Origin: Hydra vulgaris
Lineage: Eukaryota; Cnidaria; Hydrozoa; Anthoathecata; Hydridae
Reading direction: 5' to 3'
Assembly (NCBI RefSeq): GCF_038396675.1
Contig: NC_088922.1
Span: 6,561,001-6,625,000 of the forward strand
DNA: 64,000 nt
The notes under the pieces were generated by a model, which saw nothing but the letters and a program-made list of their open reading frames with translations, was not told where the DNA came from and made no database searches. This document shows positions 47,793 to 60,139 of the stretch, piece by piece (the stretch's first letter is position 1; each line of letters begins with the position of its first letter). The translations under genes and the position numbers were made by a program.

Positions 47793-47867
47793 ATCTCTTT
47801 AATTAACGCACTTTTATAATTAATAACTTAAAGTTATTAATTATAAAAGTGGTTTAATTAAAGAGAT
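47793..47867. repeat. Hairpin with 37-bp arms, related to the 34182 palindrome
   Basis: ATCTCTTTAATTAACGCACT...ACTT and its near-perfect reverse complement around 47830. The ACTTTTATAATTAATAA core matches the 34182-34281 palindrome. It lies 20 bp before the hAT reading frame. Confidence 0.85.
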
Positions 47868-49540
47868 AAGTAAAACAGAAAGACAATGGAAAACTTTACA
47901 ATGAATAGATATTTAGAAAATCTTGATACAGTGAAGAGAACTGGAACTTGGATTACCTCCCAAAAAGACAGTTCAATGGGCAAAAGATCACCCCACAGTA
48001 CATAAATGAACATCATGTTCAAATGCTAGTGAAGATGAGAAACAATTGTTTCAAAACAAGAAGTCGAATCATCAATCAACTTCAACAACGACATCATAAT
48101 CTCAGATGAAACATACAAGGTAGTTGACAATTTGATGAATCTTGAAGAATCAAAAAAGAAATTGATATGAAATTAGCAAATTTCTTTTTCCGAACTGGAA
48201 TATCTCTTTGTCTCATTGAATCTGAAGCTTTTAAGGATTTGATCAAAGCACTAAATCTAAAACTGTGCACGAAAACACTGTCAGGATTGCTTCTTGATAA
48301 AAAGTATGCAGAATGCTCTGCTAAACTGGAAGAAATTGATCTGAAAATTTAACTCTCCTCAGTGATGGTTGGACAAATATTGGTGGCAATCATAAAGTAT
48401 ATTTTTGTATCAAAGCACCAAATACAAAACCGTTTTTCTATACTTCAATCAACACATCAGGCATAATTCAAAACGCTGCAGCTGTTGCTGGTGCCATCAT
48501 TGAAGTAATCAAGACTCTTGGCCCACAAAAGTTCAAAAGCATAATCACTGACAACGCTCTAGGAATGAAAGCTGCTTGGAAATTAATTGAAGAAAAATTT
48601 CCACACATCTTGATGTATGGCTGTGCAGCACACGATATGAATCTTCTTGTAAAGGACATTTTGAGTACTACTGAAAGTTCAAAGACCATCAAAGAAGCTG
48701 AGAAAGTCATTTTGTGTCAAGTTTGTGAAAATTGTCAAGTTTGTGAAGCGTGTTTGTGAAATTTGTGAAATTTGCCAAGTTTGTCAAAAATCATCAAATT
48801 GTTAAAGCAAAGTTTGACAAAAAGAGAATTGTAGCTAATATTCATCGCTCACTCACAATGCCTGTTTCGACTCGATGGCTCAGTCAATTTAGTTCAATGA
48901 ACGACCTTTATATGGAAATGTATGTTTTGATTCAACTTATGGATAAGGAAGATGCATCTTTGAAAAAATTGCTCCAAAAACAAATTTGGCCGCTGTTTTG
49001 ATGCTATATAAATTAAATGCTTTCTGGGATAGTTTGGCAAAACTCATGAAGGATATCGAATACCCTTCTAACATCATTAGAAGGTTTGAAAATGATGATG
49101 CTCCATTATCTTTGGTGTACTATTATTTTGGTGAAATGTACAAAAAAATTGCAAATGAGGAATATGCTGCAGAAGGATTCTATTTTGTTGAGGATAAGAC
49201 TGATATAATCAGTTCAATTTCAGAATTAGCCTCCAAAACAAATCTAAGAATTGCTGAAACAGTTGAAAGTAAAATGATTGAATTTGTTGGAGAAATGACA
49301 ACACCGATGGAAAAAAAGAAAAGAAACAATTTTTAAAATAAACACAAAAAATTATTGGAACATCGTTGGTTGTCAGAAATATCCAGCAGTCTTTAAAGTT
49401 GCAAAATCTATTGTTGAAATGATTTGTTCGTCAGCAACAGCAGAGACAACTTGGTGGATTTTTCAATTTATTCATTCACAATTGAGAAATCCCTTGAAAA
49501 ACGAATGCATAAAAAGTAGTTAGTTTAGTTTTCGTATATA

Positions 49541-50489
49541 CAAAGTGGTGCAGAGTAAACGCATGTTTTTTGAACCGCTAGTACGCGGCAACGAGAGGGG
49601 TATTGACCTTGAACGAATGTTGGCAGACGGCCTAAACAATGCTTTTTCAGTCGCTATGGAGCATTAGAGCGTACAACATCTTGTGTTCGTTGTCGAGTTC
49701 ATTTTAGAAACAATGATTCTGTAGTCACAGTGCATTGTCTTTTCCGTCAATATTTTAGAGTTATACAATCAATTGGACGTTAATGTTTAAAACTGTCAGT
49801 ATTGGGCATCGGAGAACCCACAAGAATTACACCAAAGACCTCTGCACAGTTTAAAGGTAACAGTGTGGTGCTGCATTTCAAAGTTGGGGATTGTTGGACC
49901 CTATTTTTTTGAAGAGGAAGGAATTACAGTTACTGTTACATCAGCTCACTACATTGAAATGTTAAACAACTTCCTTCATCCAAAACTTGAAAGGCGTCAA
50001 GAGAACATGAGAGACATTTGGCTTCAGCAGGATGGTGCCACAGCTTACACAGCGAGGGCATCCATGTAAGTGGTTCGACAAATGTTTCCAGGACATGTGA
50101 TTTTGAGATTTGGTGATGTTCACTGGCCCCCTCACTCACCCGACCTGTCGATATGTGCCTTCTTTTTGTGGGGATATTTGAAATTAAAAGTGTACATGAA
50201 CCAGCCTCGCACACTCGATGACCTTAAGAATACCATTCGTCAGGAAATTGAAGCCGTGCCGAATGAAATGTTGGAGAGAGCCGTCCGTAATTTCAAAAGA
50301 GGATCCAAATTTGTATCCAGCAAGAAGGACGTCATCCCAAAGAAATTATTCTCCAAACCTAAATATGGTATGTAATTTCAAAAACTGCATTAAAAAACCT
50401 ATCATTTAATACTTGTTTTTATTATTTTCAACCCATTGTGTCCCAGTAATTCAATATTAAAAAACATGCGTTTCCTCTGCACCACCCTG
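49541..50489 (+). mobile_element. mariner-type (IS630-Tc1-mariner) element, TIR-bounded, dead
   Basis: TIRs of about 34 bp: left CAAAGTGGTGCAGAGTAAAC..., right ending ...CCTCTGCACCACCCTG, the reverse complement apart from three or four bases. TA duplications flank it (49539-49540, 50490-50491). Inside, YGALERTTSCVRCRVHFRNN (helix-turn-helix) is followed at once by the SENP..HSLKVTVWC-type segment, so the part with the first catalytic Asp is deleted. Confidence 0.9.
49863..50375 (+). pseudogene. mariner transposase C-terminal half
   Basis: Reads GPYFFEEEGITVTVTSAHYI, IWLQQDGATAYTARASM, an in-frame TAA (50067-50069), FPGHVILRFGDVHWPPHSPD, LSICAFFLWGYLKLKVYMNQ, ending IPKKLFSKPKYGM. QQDGA holds the second catalytic Asp. 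In this family the third is the D of PDLS-x-CDFFLWGYLK; here it is Ala (GCC), so the copy is inactive even apart from the stop. Confidence 0.88.
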
Positions 50490-51340
50490 TACCAACATAT
50501 AATAGTGTTTTGTTGGATACAAACAACACCTTTGTTGGATACAAATGACAAAAATGATTACATTTTAGAGGAAGCAGCAGTTCTCAGCAAGTTTGAGTGT
50601 GAAAATTATAAATGAGCAAATGTAATACAAAAATAAATTAAATTGTTAAGCTTTGTGAAATTCGTTTAAAAATCATGAAAATAATTTGAAATATTTACTT
50701 ATAAAATTAATTACAGAAAATCAAATGAAAAATTATTTCTTTTAATTTAAAGTCACTTGTGTTTGATTTAAAAAATACTTTCTTCTATATTTGACAATAT
50801 TTAATTAATTTCACATACCATACATCTGTTAAATTTGTGTGCGTATCATATGCATATTATGTGCATAACTTTTGAATGGTATGTGCATATACTTACCAAT
50901 ATGTGCATAAGTTCCGAACCCTAATTTTATTATGAGCTATTTTTAAATCTTTAATCTTTACTAAGGTAATAAATGTCAGTTCCTATATCAGGCTCAGTTT
51001 TCTATTTGCGTAGATGTTTCAGAGAGAAGCTTAATATTTGGTTACATGTTTCAGAGAGAAGAAGAATCAATATAATTTATAGTTGAAATTATTACTTATT
51101 TGTTACAATACTTAGAAAAAAATGACCATGAATTGTATAAGGAAGATTTAACTTCCTTATGCAGTTAAAGTCATAATAAATTAAGAATATTTAAAACAAT
51201 AATTCACAATTTTTTCAAATTATTATTCTGTAACAGAGAATTTCATTGTCTATTACATAACAATAATTTGAAAAATTTTTTGTTATAAAAGTTTTAACTA
51301 TTAAAAGTCTTAAGAATTTTATAATTTTTTATTGATAAAT

Positions 51341-51341
<1 letters not shown>

Positions 51342-51434
<93 letters not shown>
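51342..51434. repeat. (TA)n microsatellite, about 93 bp
   Basis: Pure TA run followed by TTAGGGTGACC. A (TA)n followed by TAGGGTG also occurs at about 21340-21400, so the microsatellite may be the seed or edge of a dispersed element. Confidence 0.95.
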
Positions 51435-51438
<4 letters not shown>

Positions 51439-51879
51439 GGTGACCATTATTTTTGAAGTTTTAAAATTGGACTGTCTTACCCCTAAAGGTGTTACTTTAT
51501 ATGTAAAAATAACTCAGACCAATTGAACAATATTTTGAGGTAGTTCAATGATATCAAAGAATCAAAGTTGTACTGTCACTCGTGAGTACGAAATATGCCC
51601 CTCTAACTCCTAGTAGTTACTGAATCAAACACAATTTTGAGATGATTTCCAAGCATGTTATTGTTTCCATCATAGCAAACAATGTTCTATGCTAATGAAT
51701 AATTTCAGAGTTGATTCTTTGGAGCTGATGCTGATAATGTTGTTTTATTTACATTTGTTGATGATTGACAATCCGATTTTTTTTAGTTTTCATAAGTTTA
51801 AAGTGCACAGTTTAACAATCAAATTAACATAAATGGCAACCAGATTGTACAGTAAGCTTTTTCTACTAGAATCAACAAT

Positions 51880-52990
51880 CACAGAGTTAATGGGTAGCAA
51901 GCTGCCGTCTTTGGGTATGGTACTGCGCCTAGTCTTACATTACCATATTGAACTGAATAAAATGATACGTGAGTCGTATGCAATTACAGTGCAAGAGGTT
52001 CAAACGTTTTAGCAAAAGGCGAGCATACCTATACAAGATAATCAAAATTCTCAAGCAAAACTGGAAAAAGTCTTAGAAATGTGGCACCTTATAAATAAGA
52101 ATAAGGGACGTCAGACACTGATGCAGAAGGCCCAGAAAATAATTTCATTTCAACTCTAAACAACCTGTTCAATGTGACGCATGTCCTGTTCTCATGCATG
52201 ACGCCCTCTAAATGATGACAGAAAATCTGACATCATAAAGTTTGCCAACAAGTAGCTGGAAGAGCAACTGTCACGAGACGACTACAGAGAGTTTGTAGAA
52301 CTGGTGCTGATCTTTCTGAGAGAAATTCCACACAGGAGTGCGTTTCATGACACCTGGCCCAATGCGAACGCACGCTGGATGTTAAAGGTCATCTACTTAT
52401 TGAAAGTATGGATGTTTCGCTCACAATTCGTTCTGACACCAAGAGAAGAAAAAGCACTGTATCAAGCCACTAATTTGAAGACTTTCAAGGACAAGAAGTT
52501 AGAAGACTTTGTATCTAAAAGATCTGTCATGCTGATGGAAAAATTGCAAATGCCAAGCGGTTTTCTCCATTTCAACCTAGAACTGTGGGAAGAGCACGGT
52601 GACTTCATTGCATCACTACAACTTGTACAAGCTTTAAAGGTAAAATTAATTTTAATTAACTAGTCAGATTAATTTTTTGAATAGAGTGCTTTATTGCTTT
52701 ATCTATTGAGTCAGTCACACTAAATTATTTTTTGAATTCTGAACTAATAATAGAGTTAACAGTTATCAAAAAATGTTAATTTGTACTTCTTGTTATACTT
52801 GTGAATTTGTCAGCATTTTGTATGGTAACTCAATTAAACTTACGTGCTTAGATTGTCAATGATCACGTAGAACGTGGCATGGCTCTTGTTCAAGAGTATA
52901 GTGGCCTGCTAAAGACGAGGACCAAATGCAGTTTTTACTACAAGTTGTCAGAGAACACCGTCGAGCTTTTCCTGACTGTCAAAAGCAGAC
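51880..52990 (+). pseudogene. Remnant of an uncharacterised TE-like protein family
   Basis: The best block (52304-52663) reads RSAFHDTWPNANARWMLKVI, YLLKVWMFRSQFVLTPREEK and LEDFVSKRSVMLMEKLQMPS; a second (52855-52985) reads DHVERGMALVQEYSGLL then, in another frame, QFLLQVVREHRRAFPDCQKQ. I recall the pattern H.ARWM.KAIY.LK...F plus D.AERG..L...Y from unnamed multi-copy cnidarian and arthropod proteins. The first block ends at a GTAAAA that could be a real intron. Frameshifted; not a working gene. Confidence 0.45.
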
Positions 52991-53123
52991 TGTAGTCATA
53001 TATTGACTATCACCTACTCAAACATCTGGTGCTCTCTTTGTTTTGTGACTTTTTGTATAATTTTGTGACATGAAAATGTGTCAATTGTAACATAGATTGA
53101 TGATTTGAACATATAAAATCTAC

Positions 53124-56100
53124 TTAACCAAATAAATCCTTCATGTCCCACTGAGTATCATATAAAACACCCCCTGCCTTGGGGCTCTTGGTTGAGTAAA
53201 GGCTAGAGATGGTGTCTCGATAAAAATACTCATCTTGGGCAGATGTTAAATGCACCCAGCTACTGTCTTGTAGAAGGCCTCCTAGGCAAAGACTTAAGGG
53301 GTAAACAGATTCTATCTGTTGACCAGCCTTGCACCCCTTCTTCATCTATTAGGCTGGCGCAGATGTATTTTTAATACATTGTTTCCAGTTTAGGATGTTG
53401 AATGCTGGATCTTCTTGACTCAATGCATGGGTTTGCTTGTGTCACTGTTTTTACGACTAGGCAACTCATTCTATTATCTCTTTATGAGGGTACAGCTCTA
53501 AAACTCAGTTTTATGGTTCTGAGGCCGGCTGGTAGTCAGGTTTCCAGAACTCTGTGGTAGCTCTCAGAGAGGCTGATTCCATCAACAGCTGAAAAATATC
53601 AAAGTATTAACAGTGCCATGTTGCGCATGGATGGTGTTCCTGTTTGTACTATTGGTGTGCATTGCGGAGGCCACATTTAGAGCCCTTTGTTACGGCTTAG
53701 GGTTTATTAGTAGTAATGAGGCAATTGTTTGGGCTATTAAACGGTGTTCTGAGTACTATCTATGCTTTGAGTCAAGTTCTTCAAACTAATTTAAAAATGA
53801 ATAAAGTACCAAAAACTATAAAACACAAAAAACCATCATCATCACCAAGTTCTCTAAACCTATCATTCACTAATATTCGTGGTCTTCGAAGTAACTTTTC
53901 TTCTGTTGAGTCTTATCTCTTGCAAAGTTCACCAGACCTACTTGCTCTTTGTGAGACTAATTTGAGTTCAGCTGTCTCATCTTGTGATCTTAGTGTTGAT
54001 GGTTATCTTCCTCTGATTCGTAAAGACTCCAATAGTCACATGCTTGGCCTGGGCATTTACATTCGTAAGAATTCACCTGTTTGTCGTGAAACTAGGTTTG
54101 AATCCACAGACTATTCTTTCATGTGTTTTCGTTTAGCACCACTTCACTCTATTGCCTTTCTCTTTGTTCTATATCGCTCTCCTTCATCTCAAGACTGCAC
54201 TCTTTTTGATGTTATTTCTGATCATATTGACCAAGCCCTCTCTCTTTATCCATCAGCTAATATAGTTGTTGTCGGTGACTTTAATGCTCACCACTCTGAA
54301 TGGCTTGGCTCTAGTGTCAGTGACTCTGCAGGCATTAAAGCCCACAACTTTTGCCTTTCTCAATCCTTAACTCAAATAGTCAACTTTCCAACTCGCTTTC
54401 CTGACAACCCTAATCATTTACCTTCTCTACTTGACTTATGTCTTGTTTCTGATCCTAGTCAGTGCTCAGTTTCTCCACATTCACCCTTAGGTGCTTCTGA
54501 TCACAGTTTGATCTCTTTAAAACTAATATCTCATTCTTCTTCATCACCTGAATCCCCCTATTATCGAACCTTTTACAACTACAGTAAAGCTGACTGGGAT
54601 TCTTTCCGTGATTTTCTTCGTGATGGCCCTTGGGTAGAAATCTTTCAACTTCCTGTCGACAAATGTGCTTCTTACATAACTTCGTGGATTCAGGCTGGCA
54701 TGGAATCTTTTATTCCCTCTCGACGATTCCAGGTCAAGCCTCACTCTCCTTCATGGTTTTCCTCACACTGTGCTGCTGCGATTGCCAATCGAAACCGTTA
54801 CTTCCATATTTATCAGCAAAACAATTCTCCAGAAAACAGACGTCTGTTTATTACTGCTAGAAACAACTGTAAAAAGGTTTTGTCTAACACCAAAACCCGC
54901 TATTCTCAGGTCATGAAATCTCGTATCTCGTCTCAAAAATTAGGCTCTCGTGACTTCTGGAGAATCTTTAATAATATCAATAATAAGGGCAAATCTATAA
55001 TTCCACCTCTCTTGTATGGTTCAGACTTTGTCACCTCACCTAAAGACAAAGCCGAACTGTTTGCTAAAAACTTTTCATCAATATCATCTCTTGATTCCAC
55101 TAATTGCGTTCTACCTGATATTGCCAACAAACAGGTTGATCCATTGCTTGACATTCATATCACTCCAGCATCTGTATCTAAAGTGATCTCCTGCCTAGAC
55201 TCTTCTACAGCTTGTGGCCCAGACAACATACCTGTTATTGTCTTGCAGAAGTGTTCTCCGGAGCTGTCGTCTATACTCTCAAAACTATTCAACAAGTGCT
55301 TATTAGAGTCTTGTTTTCCAGCCTGCTGGAAAGCCGCATCTGTTATCCCTATCTTAAAAATTCTGGGGAGCGATCTGATTCGTCTAACTACCGTCCCATA
55401 AGTCTTCTTCCTATCATAAGCAAGGTTTTTGAATCTTTAATTAACAAACACTTAATTTCTCATCTTGAATCTAATAACTTACTTTCTGACCATCAATATG
55501 GATTTCGATCTTCTCGTTCTACAGCTGATTTGCTAACAGTAATAACTGACAGGTTTTATCGTGCATTAGATGAAGGTGGAGAGGTTAAGGCCATCGCTCT
55601 TGACATTTCAAAAGCGTTTGATAAAGTTTGGCATGCTGGTTTTCTCCATAAGCTTTCTTCTTATGGTGTATCCGGCAACATCTTTAAGATCATTGAATCC
55701 TTCCTTTCCAATCGTAGCATAAAAGTTGTCCTCGATGGACAACACTCTTCTTCTTAATCTGTAACTTCAGGGGTTCCTCAAGGTTCTATCCTTGGCCCTA
55801 TACTCTTTTTAATTTACATTAACGATCTTCCAGATATTTTCACATCTAAGGTGGCATTGTTTGCTGATGATACTACCATTTATTCTTGTCGTGATAAGAA
55901 ACCAACACACTCTGATTGCCTGGAGGGGGCATTTGAGCTTGAAAAGGATCTCACTTCTGCTACAGCATGGGGCTCACAGTGGCTGGTGAACTTTAATTCA
56001 GATAAAACTCAATTTTTTTCAGCCAATCGTTATCGCAATAATTTAGATCTTCCTATATTTATGAACGGTGATGTACTCGATGAGTCACCTACTCTTCATC

Positions 56101-56790
56101 TTCTAGGATTAACTCTTACTTCCAATCTTTCTTGGAAACCATATATCAAATCGGTTGCAAAATTAGCATCTGCTAAGGTTGCATCTCTTTATCGAGCTCG
56201 CCACTTTCTTACTCTGGATTCTATTCTCTATCTCTATAAATCTCAAATCCGGCCTTGTATGGAATACTGTTGCCATATCTGGGGCGGATCTTCTAATGAT
56301 GTCCTTTCTCTTTTAGACAAGGTGCAAAAACGCATTGTAAACATAGTTGGACCTGCTCTTGCAGCCAACCTCCAACCATTGTCACATCGTCATAATGTTG
56401 CTTCTCTTTCTCTTTTCTACAAATACTATAATGGGCACTGCTCTAAAGAGCTAGCGTCTCTTGTGCCATCTACTAAAATTCATTCTCGTGTTACTCGTCA
56501 TTCAATTAAGTGTCATCCTTTTTCTGTGACTGTTCCTAAGTGCTCCAAAAACGCTTATTCGTCTAGTTTTTTTCCTCGAACATCAGTTCTTTGGAATTCG
56601 CTTCCTTCATCTTGCTTTCCTGATTCATATAATTTGCAATCTTTTAAATCGTCTGTCAATCGTTATCTTGCTCTACAACCTTCATCTTTTCTCTTACAGT
56701 AACTTCCAACTTTAATTAGTGGCTGCTTGCAGCCTTGTTGGAAGCGAAGATGTTTAAAAAAAAAATAAAATAAAATAAAATAAAATATCC
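53124..56790 (+). mobile_element. CR1/L2-like (Jockey-group) LINE, nearly intact ORF2
   Basis: The 5' UTR part (53124-53715) is homologous to the 5' pieces at 38.4 and 44.4 kb. ORF2 spans 53716-56702. A short 3' UTR follows with a perfect stem-loop (GGCTGC-TT-GCAGCC, about 56721-56734), ending in an (AAAAT)n tail (56756-56787). A microsatellite-like tail and 3' stem-loop suit the CR1/L2 group, though I cannot separate these clades by eye. No target-site duplication was found, and the 5' end is shorter than in the 44-kb copy. Confidence 0.88.
53716..56702 (+). pseudogene. LINE ORF2: AP endonuclease plus reverse transcriptase (one frameshift, one stop)
   Basis: Endonuclease: FTNIRGLRSNFSSVE, LALCETNL (catalytic Glu), VVVGDFNAHHSEW (Asp/Asn), GASDHSLI (SDH). 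RT: YRPISLLPIISKVFESL, YGFRSSRSTADLL, ALDISKAFDKVWHAGFL (motif A Asp), SGVPQGSILGPILFLIYIND, ALFADDTTIY (motif C), LVNFNSDKTQFF, ending in the NSLP.SCF type tail. About 1,000 residues in all. Only two lesions are visible: a 1-base loss in an A/T run near 55363 (IPILKI instead of IPIFKNSGERS) and a TAA at 55755-55757. It is therefore a young copy. An ORF1 was not seen. Confidence 0.92.
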
Positions 56791-57131
56791 TGCATTTTGT
56801 GTAATCAAACAAATTTTCATATCTGATACTGATTTATTCTATTTCATTTGTCAAAAGTTGTTTAGTATAAATGAATGCTATCACTTGCAATCTTTTGAGG
56901 TTGACATTGAAACAGAATTAATTGCTATAAATTGCTCTCACTTTGATAACATCATCTCACCTTGGCCAATGAAACTACGAAATTTAAATAAAAATAAATA
57001 TGTGTCGTTAATCCACAAAATATAACTAGTGATCTTGGTAGCATTTAAATTTTATTTATTTTTCAATATAAAATGTTTGCATAATTAATTGATGTTCTTT
57101 AATTAGAAATTCAAAAATAACTGAAAACTTT

Positions 57132-57494
57132 CAGATGGGGGCAAAAATATTTTACATACTACCTATAAATAATATTTATAGGTAAATATTAAAGTTTGTA
57201 GAACTTCATATTTTTCGTTATAACCATGCCTATAACTAAAAATTTAGAATTCAACGAACCATATCTTTACTCCAAATTAAATAGATATTATGACTATTTA
57301 ATTTGGAGTAAAGACATTGTTAGTAGCATTCTAAATTTTTAGTTATAGGCATTCTAAATTTGTGTCACAGAAGGAACTATAGATGACGCAAGTTTCAATG
57401 GTTATAACGAAAAATTTAAAATTCTTCAAACAATGTCTTTACTTGAAACTAATTAGGTATTTATAGATAATATGTAAGGTGTTTTTGCCATCTG
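57132..57494. mobile_element. Foldback/MITE element with nested inverted repeats
   Basis: Outer arms CAGATGGGGGCAAAAATATT... and its imperfect reverse complement ending ...GTTTTTGCCATCTG. Inside are further matched pairs (TTTTTCGTTATAACCAT with ATGGTTATAACGAAAAA; TGCCTATAACTAAAAATTTA with its complement) and a core CTTTACTCCAAATTAAATAG / CTATTTAATTTGGAGTAAAG (about 57268-57315). No coding content. Confidence 0.85.
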
Positions 57495-57639
57495 AATCCA
57501 TAAGAACATTTTTTTAATTTCGTTTCTTATCTAGTTTACAAAGGTTATTTTCCTTTTGAAAAAGCAAACTTTTCAGTCCTGCTTTTTATTTTGTTTCTAT
57601 AAGTTTTAAACAAATATATATTTACAATATAAATATACT

Positions 57640-58310
57640 AGCATGAGTTACCCGGCGTTGCCCGGGCCAATATTTAAACTGGCTTACCTGATAACTGTAC
57701 ACAAAAATGGGCCCAAAAAATGGTCCCCTCTGATCCCGGGGTCAGGGGGGCCCATTTTTGGGCCCCCTTGACCCCGGGGGTTGGGGTACGGGGTCAAAAC
57801 CCAGCTAAGAACCTTCTCCTCCTCGAGGACTACCCCCATGCCAAATTTCATCGAGATCGGTCGGGCGGTTTGGATTTCTATACAGAACAAACAAACAAAC
57901 ACACACACACACATTGCCCTTTATATATATAGAAGAGAAGACAAACAAACAAACACACACAAACACACATCGCCCTTTATATATATAGCTGGAGTTACCC
58001 GGCGTTGCCCGGGCCAATATTTAAACTGGCTTACCTGATATCTGTACACAAAAATGGGCCCAAAAATGGGCCTAAAAAATCGGCCCAAAAAATGGTCCCC
58101 CCTGACCCCGTGGTCAGGGGACCCATTTTTGGGCCCCCTTGACCCCGGGGATCGGGGTACGGGGTCAAAACCCAGCTAAGAACCTTCTCCCCCTCGAGGA
58201 CTACCCCCATGCCAAATTTCATCGAGATCGGTCCGGCGGTTTGGATTTCTATAGAGAACAAACAAACAAACAAACACACACACACACATTGCCCTTTATA
58301 TATATAGAAG
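57640..58310 (+). repeat. GC-rich interspersed repeat, two full units and one tail
   Basis: Two units of about 290-320 bp (57640-57932 and 57990-58310) start GAGTTACCCGGCGTTGCCCG and end in (AAAC)n/(CA)n then CCCTTTATATATATAGA. Between them is a copy of only the tail (57933-57989). Each unit holds a strong hairpin, GGGGTCAGGGGGGCCC / GGGCCCCCTTGACCCC, around a short A/T loop. The composition is far from that of the surroundings. I recall dispersed invertebrate repeats with the same CCCGGCGTTGCCCGG start and 'atttcatcgagatcgg' core but cannot assign a class. Open frames over it are artefacts. Confidence 0.85.
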
Positions 58311-58686
58311 ATTTTGTATTATCTGTTTTTAGTGAACTGATTATATGTATTTATTTCAAAACAATATTTTTTTTTTGTATTACATTAAATAATTGACTAG
58401 TTTTTATTTACTATTTATTGGTACATTTTGTATTATAATATATATAGCCCACAAAATTTTAATTATGGATAAATATGCTATAACGTATAAGTATACTATA
58501 AGTTTTACTATAACTTTTAAATTGATATATTTTCATTACTTCATTTTTCGGTTTCTTTAGTCATTTAGTGTTATTTTTTCTAAATAAATTTATATAATTG
58601 ATGTAAATAAAATTTATATAAATGATGTAAATTAAAAATCTATTAAAAATTGTTTCTTTGTTACTTTATTTTTCTTTATTTTTAAA

Positions 58687-60102
58687 GTGTCATTAAAAAT
58701 GAAGGATAAAAAAGGGAGAAGTAGAATGCAATGTCTCAAAGGAGGTTGTGATTGCCATGAATACACAAAAGAGAAAGATTTTGATTTGTGTGCCTATTGT
58801 GATCATGCACTAATTTTACATAAAGGTATTTTGAACAAGTATTTTTTATATAATAATACTTCTAAATAATTATGGAAATATTACATAACACAATTTTTTT
58901 ATATACTTTAGTGGAAGACAATGTCAGTCCTGTGGAAGATATTGCTTAGCTCATTTCTCAAAGTGCAATGCAATACAGAACACATTATCCAGTACAGTTA
59001 TTATTTTTATTACTTTTTGTAATGTGTTTCAAAATTCACATAGATACAATAAATTCACATAGATACAATAAATTCACATAGATACAATAAGTAGTGAAAG
59101 CAATGAAAAGCAAATCATTATGTAGTCAAATTACTTATTACTTGTTTTTATGTTTTTAATAATTCATACATAAGATTTTTCGCAAAAATATACCTAATGT
59201 TTTATAAATAATATTTAGCTTCTCTCAGTATGTCTAGCATGTTCTTTGAACCTCAAAACTGTACAAAAGAATATGGAGATGCTACCTTTGGTATTTGTCT
59301 AACATATTTAAAAAAGAAAAAAACTTATTAGTGGCTATAACATTTCACTCTCACAATACTAGCATTACTGTTTGCAACCCATGTGAATAATGATATTACT
59401 TGATTATAGCAATTTTGAGAATTTTGAAACCAGCAATTTTGAGCCAAAGGGAAATAGACTTTAGTTTGTACAATAACAAGGTAATAAGCCCATTGAAAAA
59501 ACAGTGCATACAGCAAGCTAATCAATTCCAAGATTCAACTGATAAAGTAGTTTCTGCATCGAAAACTGTACTTTATCATAAAAGCAATACTCTCTTTGAG
59601 GTTGGACGTATTTGTCTTTATAATGTTTAACTTTAACTATATAATTTCTGTGGAAGAAAATATCATAATACAAAAATTTGATAAAATTTTTTTTGATACA
59701 TAAATCGCTTTCAAATTGTTCTGGAGGTATTGTCGGACTAATGCAGATGACTGTGAATCAGCAAATACCATTACTGCATATTTTCCTTAAGGAAAGATTG
59801 CAAGAAACTTTCAGAGCTATCAGTTAATGTGATCTTTATGATTTTTAATGAAACTTAATGCTATTTATGTTTAATTTTTTCTTTGTTAGGAAACATGGTA
59901 TACTGCTCCTACAAATAAAAAAACTATAGCTGGTGGAAAATTGACAGAAAAGCTTCGCAACACATGGCAAAATATTAAATCAGTGGGTTTTTAAAAAAAT
60001 TCTAATGACCAACAATTAGTTAAAGAGCATGATATTAGTGATGGTATGATTTATATGATTTACTTGTTATAAATAGTATATTGTGTTTTATATTTTTAGT
60101 AA

Positions 60103-60139
<37 letters not shown>

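Larger units (their letters stand above)
47881..50640 (+). pseudogene. hAT transposase pseudogene, split by a mariner
   Basis: Plus-strand blocks: LANFFFRTGISLCLIESEAF (48170), LLSDGWTNIGG (48357), ITDNALGMKAAWKLIEEKFP then YGCAAHDMNLLVKDI (48544-48660), VSTRW (48861), DAPLSLVYYYFGEMYKKIAN, YWNIVGCQKYPAVFKVAKSI (49350-49420), CSSATAETTWWIFQFIHSQL then RNPLKN. These are the DUF659-type hAT core and the C-terminal dimerisation region. The frame changes several times and stops occur (about 48350, 48755). At 49540 the reading frame is interrupted by a 949-bp mariner; skipping it, KVVSLVFVY continues as TNI, the usual hAT end, before a stop at about 50500. Confidence 0.85.

Noticed and set aside
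52304..52663. 119-codon frame as a host gene exon
   Set aside because: The continuation at 52855-52985 is frameshifted and the motifs match a multi-copy unnamed family.
57684..58396. Several open frames over the GC-rich repeat
   Set aside because: They occur in both strands of both repeat units and reflect repeat structure, not a gene.
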